Source: JABURQ01 sp029243145 (GTDB lineage: Bacteria > Planctomycetota > Planctomycetia > Planctomycetales > Planctomycetaceae). Taken from it: a DNA stretch of 64,000 nt. The stretch covers positions 1 through 64,000 of the forward strand of contig CBFHYX010000004.1 in NCBI GenBank assembly GCA_965660145.1, given 5' to 3'. Of this stretch, positions 26,533 to 34,048 are shown piece by piece (the first letter of the stretch is position 1; every line of letters starts with the position of its first letter). The notes under the pieces were generated by a model. That model had not been told where the DNA came from. It saw only the letters and a program-made list of their open reading frames with translations, and made no database searches. Position numbers and translations under genes: made by a program.

Positions 26533-27885
26533 TTACTTTGGCCACTGGATCGTGCGGATCAGGTGGAGATCTCGTTCGTTGAGAGCTTCCAGCAACTCTG
26601 CTTCTGTCGAAAAGACGAATGAAACCTGTCGGCCATCCGGGTGAGTGCAGAGATAATAGATCCAGTGCATCTCGCGGCCATTGGAATTTCCCGTCGCCAC
26701 GACCCGATAAAGAAAACGGCCATCATCGGTTTCAATTTCTTCGGCAGAAACAACCTTCGTGAGCTTGTCGCCCAGCGAACGGACAATATCTTTCTGGAAC
26801 TGCTCTTCGGGAACGTGTTTTCCGGGTTGATCTTTTGGTAATCCCATCATGGTGCCTTGTGTGATCAGGCTACCACTGTCCATCAAACGCAACAGAACAT
26901 ATTTTCCGGGAATGACGTGCCAATTGCGTGTGTGGAGCAAGCGAGCTTCCCAAGGGGAAGTAAAACTGAGAAGCAGGCGGACCGGATCAGGGTCGAGTGG
27001 GATTGTGGCGGCAAGCGTGTCTGTCAGTTGCGGGTGAGACGATTGCGGTGTGCGAGTGAAATGAATGTTGGCGGCAACGTCGAGTCCAGGAGAAACGGGG
27101 CTGATGCTGCTTTGCTCATTTTGTGTGACAACTAGGTCTCGTAAATATTTTTTATCGAGATCAAATTCGTACTGGCCTCGAAATTTCACCACCGTCGAAC
27201 CACCATATCGACCGCCTGAAACATTCCCTTCGAAAGTCACGAAGGCCACATTTCCGTCAACCTTCGACAACGTGCAAACACATTCATATTTGAGGACGGC
27301 TTCGACGCCCGTTAACAATTGCAACGCCCAAGTATCGGGTTTCCAGGTGTCTCCTTGTTTGACGGCAGTTTGAGGAAGCAACCCCAGAGACGCCAGAGAA
27401 TCAAACGGAATGCGAAGTTGTTCAAGAACTTGAGCCGAAAGCAGGACAGAGGGAGGATAGTAAATCAGCTCATAATTCCGACCTTCAACGACAAACAGAC
27501 GGTCTTGTTTCGGTAGCAGTAGTTCTGATTTACGTTCGCCGATGGTGACATTGGTTTGGTGCTGATCAAAATAGCGGACGGAACGCAGTGCGGCTTCATT
27601 TCGGCCAGCAGAAGGGAGATGCCTGTCGGAATACTTCAGGTGCGCATCGCTTTTGATTTCAAATTTGCGTGTTTCGTTATTGGGGATACGCTCTTCGACT
27701 TGCCCATTGACATCGAGATCATACTTGATCGCGAAAGTTTTTGAATTTAGTTCGGATTCGCGCAGGACGTACGTCGGGCTTGTTGCTGGCGGAGGACTCT
27801 CTTCTTGAGCATGAAGAGGATTGCAGACCGTCAAAAGCAGAGAGAATCCCAGCAGCAGAAACAGATTGTGTGACTTCCGTGTCAT
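26533..27885 (-). CDS. exported hypothetical protein
   Basis: 450 residues with a signal peptide (MTRKSHNLFLLLGFSLLLT to LHAQE). GAGGGGA lies a few bases before the ATG. The rest is beta-strand-rich, with a conserved-looking segment KQGDTWKPDTWALQLLTGVEAVLKYECVCTLSK that is often found in planctomycete secreted proteins of unknown function, and a C-terminal domain with RFLYRVVATGNSNGREMHWIYYLC and RQVSFVFSTE, resembling the Tim44/PsbP-like secreted folds only weakly. No enzyme motif is visible. It is convergent with the 26115 gene. Confidence 0.75.
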   Translation of the reverse strand: MTRKSHNLFLLLGFSLLLTVCNPLHAQEESPPPATSPTYVLRESELNSKTFAIKYDLDVNGQVEERIPNNETRKFEIKSDAHLKYSDRHLPSAGRNEAALRSVRYFDQHQTNVTIGERKSELLLPKQDRLFVVEGRNYELIYYPPSVLLSAQVLEQLRIPFDSLASLGLLPQTAVKQGDTWKPDTWALQLLTGVEAVLKYECVCTLSKVDGNVAFVTFEGNVSGGRYGGSTVVKFRGQYEFDLDKKYLRDLVVTQNEQSSISPVSPGLDVAANIHFTRTPQSSHPQLTDTLAATIPLDPDPVRLLLSFTSPWEARLLHTRNWHVIPGKYVLLRLMDSGSLITQGTMMGLPKDQPGKHVPEEQFQKDIVRSLGDKLTKVVSAEEIETDDGRFLYRVVATGNSNGREMHWIYYLCTHPDGRQVSFVFSTEAELLEALNERDLHLIRTIQWPK

Positions 27886-27976
27886 GTTTTCGTCCCCTCA
27901 TAGACAAATAAAGCGTTCTTCCCAGTTTAGCAATTCCTGGGTCGAGTGAGTAGACGAGTGTCATGACTTTGATGCT

Positions 27977-28333
27977 TCAATCAAACCACTCATCCTCGGG
28001 ATCAAATTTTGGATAGACGATATTGAGAATTTTCATATTGCCGACTGCCCGGTGTCTCACGCCGGGCGGGATCATGACGCACATTCCCGGTTCGACGTCG
28101 ATGACATCATCGTCGAGTTCCATTTTCGCATCTGGTCCGCATTCAAGAAAGTAATACGTTTCGGTCAATTTTTTGTGGTAGTGCTTCTTGGCATCGGTCG
28201 TGATTTCGGTCACATGGATGGTGCCGGGTGCTGCGGAGACTTCGGCGAAGCCTCGTTTGGCTGTTCCGCACGGGCAAGGGACTGCCGGGATTTCCGAAAA
28301 ATTGACGACGTGATAATTGGTAATTTTGCTCAT
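27977..28333 (-). CDS. cupin domain protein
   Basis: 118 residues from the ATG at 28333, chosen because GGGAG sits 7 bases upstream; earlier in-frame starts would overlap the upstream gene. A single cupin: motif 1 HYHKKLTETYYFLECG with two His and Glu, and motif 2 PGMCVMIPPGVRHRAVG with the third His, so a metal is probably bound. The sequence begins with a short Cys-containing segment (PCPCGTAKRGF). Sugar-phosphate isomerase-like or sensor roles are possible; the substrate is unknown. Probably in an operon with the 66-residue zinc-ribbon gene 46 bases upstream. Confidence 0.88.
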   Translation of the reverse strand: MSKITNYHVVNFSEIPAVPCPCGTAKRGFAEVSAAPGTIHVTEITTDAKKHYHKKLTETYYFLECGPDAKMELDDDVIDVEPGMCVMIPPGVRHRAVGNMKILNIVYPKFDPEDEWFD

Positions 28334-28379
28334 GGTTTCTCCCGATTCAAACTCTTTCAGGTCCTTTGGGCCGACTTTT

Positions 28380-28580
28380 TTACTGGAGTTCTCCGTCGCA
28401 ATGTTTGCATTTGCGGTGGATTGCATCTGTTTCCTGACCGCAGTGATAACACTCAAGTTTTGCGAGTGAATCGAGGCTTTTTGATTCGGCAGAGTCGATC
28501 ATCCAGACGATGAGAATCGTCAACACAATTCCGACGGGAATAATGACCGGGATCAGAAGTATTATCCACCACCAGCTCAC
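28380..28580 (-). CDS. small membrane protein with a zinc ribbon
   Basis: 66 residues. GTG start with AGGAG 8 bases upstream. One membrane helix (residues 3-28, WWWIILLIPVIIPVGIVLTI) and a cytoplasmic zinc-ribbon tail with CYHCG and CKHCDGELQ. No family name is known to me. It precedes the cupin gene on the same strand. Confidence 0.7.
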   Translation of the reverse strand: MSWWWIILLIPVIIPVGIVLTILIVWMIDSAESKSLDSLAKLECYHCGQETDAIHRKCKHCDGELQ

Positions 28581-29468
28581 AAACAGTCTCCTACTCAGGT
28601 TGTCTCTCCTCTACTGTAGCGAGTAGAGACGCTGGCAGTGAGGTTGATTTCAGAATTCGCATTTGCCTGAGTGCGATGATAATTGAGTGGCAAGAACTTT
28701 TTCTCGGTCCGAATATTCCTGAGTGTTCATTATCATCCGAGGTTTTTTTCGTTCTTCTACGTCTTCCAGTATTTAATTTCCGACGTGAGAGATACTGTTC
28801 CAGTCTGCGTTCACAAGTTCTCGATGGAAAGCGAAAATCAGTTTTCAGTTTTGCTTCACTGACGAAAAAAGTTGGAGTTCTCGGGAATCTTGGTCGGTTC
28901 TTGAATCATTGACACGATGGTCCTCGTGTTTGAAAGGAATCTGGGTTGGTCTGAAATTAGGTGATCAAAATGTAGCTACTACTTTGATTGTCGTTGAAAC
29001 TGACGTTCCAGTCCGACTTACAAGTTGTCATTGAATCCATTGTTAGGGGAATGCCTTGGGAGTCCGAGTTGGATCACCTAAGCGAACAGTAGAACAGTTT
29101 GAATCGTCGGAAACGCTGTTTCATTCAGAGTATGCGCGTTTTTAACCCACACATGAATTGATGTTCTAGATTGATCAGAGACAGGTTATTCCGTGTATTG
29201 TGAGAGGTACTGAAAGGTTTCCTGTCATTTCTGAGACAGAAGCCGAGAGGCGATATCGGGTTGTAACGGTTATGCCGTAAGGGAGATTTCGGCTCAGGTT
29301 GAGGGGAGAAGAATCCGAGAAGAGATCGAGAGGAGCTTTCTTTTCTGATTGACGAAGCGAATTCTCGGCCCGTATAGTAGATTAGAGCAGCATTCGACTG
29401 CCGCACCGAGGATCTCCGTCCAGTTTGCCCTTCGGGTACGATTACACTTTTCAGACGTTGAAATCATT
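28581..29468. other. gene-free region before the shape locus
   Basis: Almost 890 bases. The right end carries the promoter at 29349. The rest is AT-richer than the flanking genes; open frames in it lack ribosome sites and family resemblance. A promoter or small RNA may be hidden here, but I cannot point to one. Confidence 0.6.
29349..29378 (+). promoter_or_regulatory. sigma-70-like promoter for the shape locus
   Basis: TTGACG at 29349-29354 and TATAGT at 29373-29378 with an 18-base spacer, 90 bases before the first coiled-coil gene. Confidence 0.6.
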
Positions 29469-30143
29469 ATGAATACAGCGGTCAAAATTCTGATAGTCTT
29501 CGTGACCGCCTGTTCGTTGTCATTTATGGCACTGGCAGGTGCAGTTTCGTTGGGTGGACCCAACTGGTGGGGACGCACGCAAGACCTGAAAGAGTTTACG
29601 TTTGAAGCCAGTGTTGGCGAAACCACCACTTACTCGGCTGCCTACCGCCCGACGGGCGAAAGCGTGAAGTCGGGTTCCGAGTCTCTGGCAGATGTGGTTG
29701 TGGCAGCGTTGAACAAAGAGAGCCAAGTGCTGACGGCCAAAGAACAGGAACTCGATCAAAAAATTACTGCCGAGCAGGGCAACATTCAAGCTTTGAAAAG
29801 TTATCAGGCAAAAGACGTTGCCGCGATGGATGCCAGAGCGGCCGAGTTTGCTACCGAACTCAAACGCATCAATGATCAAATCAATCAAACCATTAATAAC
29901 AGTGCGACTCAAGAAGCCGATAGTGTCACTGAAAAATTACAAGCGATGACGGCTCAGGGAGAACTGTTGAAGAAACGACGCGAAGATGTGTTGCGGCTTC
30001 GCGATCAATTGGCTTTAGTTCGGACCGACCATGATCGGTTGGCGGAACAGAAACAAGAACTGGGTGACATTCTGGTTTTGTTGGAAGCCAGTATCGCACA
30101 ATTGGAACGTCGAGCCCAACAACTTCAGGATCGATCAGAATAA
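29469..30143 (+). CDS. membrane-anchored coiled-coil protein A
   Basis: 224 residues from the ATG at 29469, which starts directly with the membrane segment MNTAVKILIVFVTACSLSFMALAGAVSLGGPNWW. An earlier frame extension would add about 40 residues of unlikely sequence. After a short loop (residues 35-75) the remainder is heptad-rich: EQELDQKITAEQGNIQALKSYQAKDV to the C-terminus. It is a paralogue-like companion of the next gene: both have the same KILIVF/KLLIVF core, FMA-AGAV and a Trp after the helix. Topology should be a single anchor with the coiled coil on the outside. Position before mreB suggests a role in cell-wall or shape machinery; this is inference. Confidence 0.8.
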   Translation: MNTAVKILIVFVTACSLSFMALAGAVSLGGPNWWGRTQDLKEFTFEASVGETTTYSAAYRPTGESVKSGSESLADVVVAALNKESQVLTAKEQELDQKITAEQGNIQALKSYQAKDVAAMDARAAEFATELKRINDQINQTINNSATQEADSVTEKLQAMTAQGELLKKRREDVLRLRDQLALVRTDHDRLAEQKQELGDILVLLEASIAQLERRAQQLQDRSE

Positions 30144-30214
30144 CGACAATTGGTCAGTGATGACCGTTTTTATAATCAATTACCGTTTCCTCGCCACCGC
30201 GAAGGGATAGAGTT

Positions 30215-31087
30215 ATGAGTTTTTTCGGCAAGTTGCTCATTGTTTTTCAAGTGCTGTTCAGCTTTGTTTTCATGGCGTTCGCTGGTGCTGTCTATACGGC
30301 TCAAGTGAACTGGAAATCAAAGGCGGATGCCTTGCAGGAGCAGATGAATACCGCAAATCAACAAGCTTCTGAGCAGGCCACGTTGTGGCAGACAGATCGA
30401 TCGGCTCTCGAAAACCAAGCCAACGATCTGCAGAGCAAATTTCAAACGGCTCAAGCCGACTTCAATAACGCCAAGAATGAGTTGGACGGCTTGCAACGCG
30501 ATTACGACCAACTGAAGACCATCGAAAAAGTGTTTGAAGCGGAATCGGGGTTGTCGAAAGAAGAAGCCGAATCTCGTCGTGAAGAAGCCTATCGCCAACG
30601 CGAAGTGAATAGTCAGCAGAATAAAACATTAGAAGATTTAGTGATTGCTTTGCGTGATGCGAAAGACGAGATCTTTTCCATGAAGAAAGAGATGGAACAG
30701 ATGGAACGCAAACATATCGCCGCTCTCGAAGATCTTGCCACTTATAAGCGAATGGCTCGTGCGAATGGCTGGTCGCAGGACCCCAAAGAGTATGCCCGAG
30801 CACAAGCTCCTGCACCGTTGGTGAAAGGTATTGTTGTTCAGGCCAAAGATGCCAACGATCGCGGAACGGAACGACTGGTTGAGATTTCACTCGGTGAACG
30901 TGACGGATTGGTCGCGGGGCATGAGTTATACATCTTCCGACCAGCAGCCCTCAATGAAGGACGACCGATGTACCTCGGTTCGATCCGTCTGGTCACTGTC
31001 ACACCTAACCGTGCCGTCGGTACGGTCATCGAAAAAGCCAAAAACGGAACTATTTCAAAGGACGATCATGTCACCACACAGCTCTGA
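30215..31087 (+). CDS. membrane-anchored coiled-coil protein B
   Basis: 290 residues with an N-terminal membrane helix (MSFFGKLLIVFQVLFSFVFMAFAGAVYTAQVNW), a long coiled coil (about 35-180) and a C-terminal domain (about 195-290) with PLVKGIVVQAKDANDRGTERLVEISLG, DGLVAGHELYIFRP and IRLVTVTPNRAVGTVIE. The C-terminal domain resembles the beta-barrel of MreC- or flagellar-assembly-like periplasmic proteins. It lies 71 bases after gene A and overlaps a 43-residue gene at its end. It probably interacts with cell-wall synthesis proteins encoded downstream. Confidence 0.82.
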   Translation: MSFFGKLLIVFQVLFSFVFMAFAGAVYTAQVNWKSKADALQEQMNTANQQASEQATLWQTDRSALENQANDLQSKFQTAQADFNNAKNELDGLQRDYDQLKTIEKVFEAESGLSKEEAESRREEAYRQREVNSQQNKTLEDLVIALRDAKDEIFSMKKEMEQMERKHIAALEDLATYKRMARANGWSQDPKEYARAQAPAPLVKGIVVQAKDANDRGTERLVEISLGERDGLVAGHELYIFRPAALNEGRPMYLGSIRLVTVTPNRAVGTVIEKAKNGTISKDDHVTTQL

Positions 31088-31199
31088 TAGCCCTGGAATT
31101 TACGACGGTTTGTTACTTCTCTCTGTAGGAGCGATCATCGTGGGAATTATCTTTCTGTTCTTGGAGATTCAAGAATACGGCGGTCAGATTGCCCCGTAG
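31068..31199 (+). CDS. 43-residue membrane protein
   Basis: Starts at an ATG at 31068 with AAAGGA just upstream, 20 bases inside the preceding gene in another frame, and ends at 31199. Product: MSPHSSDSPGIYDGLLLLSV followed by a hydrophobic helix (GAIIVGIIFLFLEI) and a short polar tail. The ribosome site, overlap and clean membrane helix support it as a real small gene translationally coupled to the coiled-coil protein B gene. Function unknown. Confidence 0.7.
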   Translation: MSPHSSDSPGIYDGLLLLSVGAIIVGIIFLFLEIQEYGGQIAP

Positions 31200-31222
31200 T
31201 CCTCCCAAATTGCGCAGATCTA

Positions 31223-31277
31223 CACTTTGAGTGAGAGAACCTTCTCCCTGATGGGGAGTCAGCAGAAGTCTAAAGTG
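31223..31277 (+). ncRNA. candidate structured leader element
   Basis: CACTTT (31223-31228) pairs with AAAGTG (31272-31277); inside, CTTCT (31241-31245) pairs with AGAAG (31264-31268) and CCC (31246-31248) with GGG. This gives a nested hairpin of about 55 bases, 32 bases before a terminator and ahead of mreB. It could be the sensing part of an attenuator. It does not match a riboswitch class that I recognise. Confidence 0.4.
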
Positions 31278-31308
31278 CCTCTTGCGACATTTAGAAGAGT
31301 CACCTATA

Positions 31309-31343
31309 AGTCCCGTTCCTGCTTCAGGTTCGGGGCTTTTTTT
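31309..31343 (+). terminator. terminator or attenuator upstream of mreB
   Basis: AGTCCCG (31309-31315) pairs with CGGGGCT (31330-31336 region) with further pairing CCTG/CAGG inside, followed by seven T at 31337-31343. It separates the coiled-coil genes from mreB and either ends the first transcript or acts as an attenuator. A TTGACA (31368-31373) lies after it but no fitting -10 box is seen. Confidence 0.8.
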
Positions 31344-31398
31344 GTGCGCAGCGAGCCTGAAGCTTTCTTGACATCTTCTGTAGGGCACACGAGCAAGG

Positions 31399-32448
31399 AT
31401 GCTCCACCATCTTCGCAACTGGATGACTCCGCAGATCGCCCTCGATCTCGGTACGTCGAACACGCTGATATCCATGCGTGGTGAGGGGGTCGTGTTGAAC
31501 GAACCTTCCGTGCTGGCGTTACAGAAAGACAACCGCAAGATTCTCGGCAAAGGTGCCGCTGTCGGTAAATTGGCACGTCAGATGATTGGGCGTGCTCCTG
31601 AATCCATTCGGACCGTTCGACCTCTCAGTCGTGGTGTGATTACCGACTATGAACTTTGTGAAGCCATGTTGCGCTATTTCTTTCGCAAGGTCTCCGCGAC
31701 TGGTTGGAGAACTCGTCCGCGCGTCTTGATTCCCGTGACGGGTGGAATCACGATGGTCGAGCGACGCGCGGTGTTTAATTCGGTCGAACGAGCGGGCGGG
31801 GGCAAAGTCTTTCTGATTGGTAAAGCGAAAGCAGCCGCCATCGGAGCCGGCTTGCCCATTTCAGAGCCGCTCGCCAGCATGGTCTGCGATATCGGGGGTG
31901 GTACAACGGAAATCGGTGTGTTTTCGATGGCTGAAACAATTTCGTCTCAGTCACTACGAATCGCCGGTGATGAGTTCGATCAGGCGATTGTCGATTATTT
32001 GCGCGAACGATTTTCGCTACGAGTCGGTATTCCGACAGCAGAGCGTTTGAAGATTGAAATCGGTGCCGCCTTTCCGCTCGAACAAGAATTGTCTCGCGAT
32101 GTCAGTGGTCTTGATATCGTCAGCGGCATTCCCCGAAAAACGGTCCTGACGAGTGAAGAGATCCGGGAGGCGATTCGTGGACCTCTGAACCAGATTCTCA
32201 GTAAAATCAAACAGGCGATTGAAAGTTGTCCTCCCGAATTGGTTTCAGATTTGGCGGAAACGGGCATCGTCATGTCGGGAGGAGGATCGATGGTGCGAGG
32301 GATCGATTTGCTGTTTCAGGAGCAGCTTGGTGTTCCGGTGCGACTGGCTTCCGATCCCCTGACGACAATGGTTCAGGGAGCCATGATTTGTGTCGAGCAT
32401 CTCGACCAGTGGCGAGACAGCTTGGATGATGGTTACGCCGCCGCGTGA
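31399..32448 (+). CDS. mreB: rod-shape-determining protein MreB
   Basis: 349 residues, normal length. Actin-fold motifs: phosphate 1 DLGTSNTLI, connect 1 and phosphate 2 VCDIGGGTTEIGVFS, and the adenosine motif GIVMSGGGSMVRGID. MreB forms membrane-bound filaments that organise elongation-phase peptidoglycan synthesis with MreC, MreD, RodA and PBP2, three of which follow directly. The ATG at 31399 has AAGG immediately before it and so no ideal ribosome site; an ATG at 31423 is an alternative that drops eight residues. Regulation may involve the leader and terminator just upstream. Confidence 0.97.
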   Translation: MLHHLRNWMTPQIALDLGTSNTLISMRGEGVVLNEPSVLALQKDNRKILGKGAAVGKLARQMIGRAPESIRTVRPLSRGVITDYELCEAMLRYFFRKVSATGWRTRPRVLIPVTGGITMVERRAVFNSVERAGGGKVFLIGKAKAAAIGAGLPISEPLASMVCDIGGGTTEIGVFSMAETISSQSLRIAGDEFDQAIVDYLRERFSLRVGIPTAERLKIEIGAAFPLEQELSRDVSGLDIVSGIPRKTVLTSEEIREAIRGPLNQILSKIKQAIESCPPELVSDLAETGIVMSGGGSMVRGIDLLFQEQLGVPVRLASDPLTTMVQGAMICVEHLDQWRDSLDDGYAAA

Positions 32449-32479
32449 AAAGTTTACGGATTCAACAGGAAGCGACAGG

Positions 32480-33475
32480 ATGTCTGCTCCATCACAATCA
32501 ACTCACTCCAAACGCTCCATTATCGGGTTGCTTCCCGTTTCGTTGTTTGCGTGCTGGTTGATTTCGATGATTCCACAATCCGTCCAGTCATCAGCACGTT
32601 CACTGTTACTGGATGCGACGTTGCCCGTTCAATCCGTGAAAAACTGGACGGTTGATTTCCAACATCAATGGACCAGCACCGATCAGCAGGCAGTGTTGCA
32701 GTTACAACAAGAGCTACAACATCAGCGAGATGATTATCAACTTGCTTTGCGAAAAAAAGAGTTACAACTTATCTCTGCACTGAATGAAAAAAGTGATCGT
32801 CAGAATGCGATACAATCGTCCTTCAATGTTTTGCAGGATCAGTCATGGGTTCAAACGGAAGTTGTTCGTGCGGAAGTATTGTCTGTCTCGCAACTGAAAT
32901 ATCTGCATCGGCAATTGTTGATCGAATCCTCACTGGATAATAAATCACAAACCGATCAGTTGGTTTTGCAGGCATCGACCAAGAATCGCAATCCCGGAGA
33001 ACAGATTGATAGTTTGATAATCGACCGTGGCGAATTCTCCGGGCTCGGCGGAAGTTTTCCGGTGTTTGCGGGTCAATGTATCGTTGGATCATTGACGGAT
33101 GTTGGACGACAAATCAGTCGTGTCAGATTGGTCACCGATCCTGAATATCGGGGGCGTGCTCGAATTCTGAGAAAACTCAATGAAGGCTTGGCGTACGGGC
33201 CGGAAGGAGTTCTCGAAGGGACTGGTGATGAACTCTGCAAGTTGCGATACATCGGCAAAACGGAATCAGTACGAGTGGGAGATGAGGTTTACACGGCCGA
33301 CCCGACGACCTCTTCCTCTGCGCCCTTGTATTATGGCCGTGTTGAGAAAGTCGATTTACAACCGAATTCTCACGAATGGACAGTGTGGGTCCGTCCCGGT
33401 TTCGATCTCAATGAACTGAATACGGTGCAGATACTCAAACACTCCTTCACGCCGAAGGCTCCGCTTGCGAACTAA
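32480..33475 (+). CDS. mreC: rod-shape-determining protein MreC
   Basis: 331 residues from the ATG at 32480 (AGGA 9 bases upstream). A cytoplasmic tail is followed by a membrane helix (about 15-35), a coiled coil (about 65-110) and the MreC double beta-barrel (about 120-300), with the LIIDRGEFSGLG, VFAGQCIVGSLTDVGRQISRVRLVTDP and GVLEGTGDELCKLRYI marks. It bridges MreB to PBP2 in the periplasm. It lies 31 bases after mreB. Confidence 0.93.
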   Translation: MSAPSQSTHSKRSIIGLLPVSLFACWLISMIPQSVQSSARSLLLDATLPVQSVKNWTVDFQHQWTSTDQQAVLQLQQELQHQRDDYQLALRKKELQLISALNEKSDRQNAIQSSFNVLQDQSWVQTEVVRAEVLSVSQLKYLHRQLLIESSLDNKSQTDQLVLQASTKNRNPGEQIDSLIIDRGEFSGLGGSFPVFAGQCIVGSLTDVGRQISRVRLVTDPEYRGRARILRKLNEGLAYGPEGVLEGTGDELCKLRYIGKTESVRVGDEVYTADPTTSSSAPLYYGRVEKVDLQPNSHEWTVWVRPGFDLNELNTVQILKHSFTPKAPLAN

Positions 33476-33499
33476 CCGACATAAAACGAACAAGGAATT

Positions 33500-34045
33500 G
33501 TGAACGAAATGCTTTGGTGGTTATTTATTCCTGCTGCTTATCTGGCTGTTGCGGTCGAAATGACTTGTGCCGATCAGCTTGCGTGGCAGGGGAGTTCCGT
33601 CGGGTTCGTTGTTCTATTGTGGTCAGTCGTCGCGATTCGCAGTCATTCCCCCAAAGCTGTTCTGCAGGCGGGAATTCTGGGACTGTTGCGAGATTTGAGT
33701 CTCGGTATGCCGTTAGGAGTCTCCTCGGCGGTTTTGATGGTGATTGTCTGGATGGTGGGTTTGATGAAACTGCCATCGCAGCGAACACATCGTTCCTGGC
33801 TGTTATGGGGTCTACCGCTCATTGTGACAGCTCTGGCTGCGTTACATGTGGCAGATTCGTATCAAGCCGGGATGAGAGTCAGTCCCGTCAGTATTGTTTC
33901 CATCACTCTCCGGGAATCTGCCGTGACGACCGTTGCCGGGTTATTCCTCGGTTTGTTGATGGTTGCGTCTCGTCGTTTGGTTTTGCCGAGATCGATTTCG
34001 ACTCATACAGAATTCGACACTCACTCATTATTTTTATCGCGTTAG
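33500..34045 (+). CDS. mreD: rod-shape-determining protein MreD
   Basis: 181 residues, with about five membrane helices: WWLFIPAAYLAVAV, WQGSSVGFVVLLWSVVAI, GILGLLRDLSLGMPLG, LLWGLPLIVTALAALHVADSY and VTTVAGLFLGLLMVA. The LLRDLSLGMPLG segment with its Asp and Gly is typical. Sequence conservation of MreD is low, so identity leans on size, topology and position between mreC and the PBP2 gene. The GTG at 33500 has AAGGA only 3 bases before it; an ATG at 33509 is the alternative. Confidence 0.85.
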   Translation: MNEMLWWLFIPAAYLAVAVEMTCADQLAWQGSSVGFVVLLWSVVAIRSHSPKAVLQAGILGLLRDLSLGMPLGVSSAVLMVIVWMVGLMKLPSQRTHRSWLLWGLPLIVTALAALHVADSYQAGMRVSPVSIVSITLRESAVTTVAGLFLGLLMVASRRLVLPRSISTHTEFDTHSLFLSR

Positions 34046-34048
34046 CCT

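Noticed and set aside
28676..28912. Small gene in the region before the shape locus
   Set aside because: There is no ribosome site or motif, and the hydrophobic content is random-looking.
31366..31373. TTGACA as an mreB promoter
   Set aside because: The expected -10 position, near 31391, reads GAGCAA, so the box is not convincing on its own.
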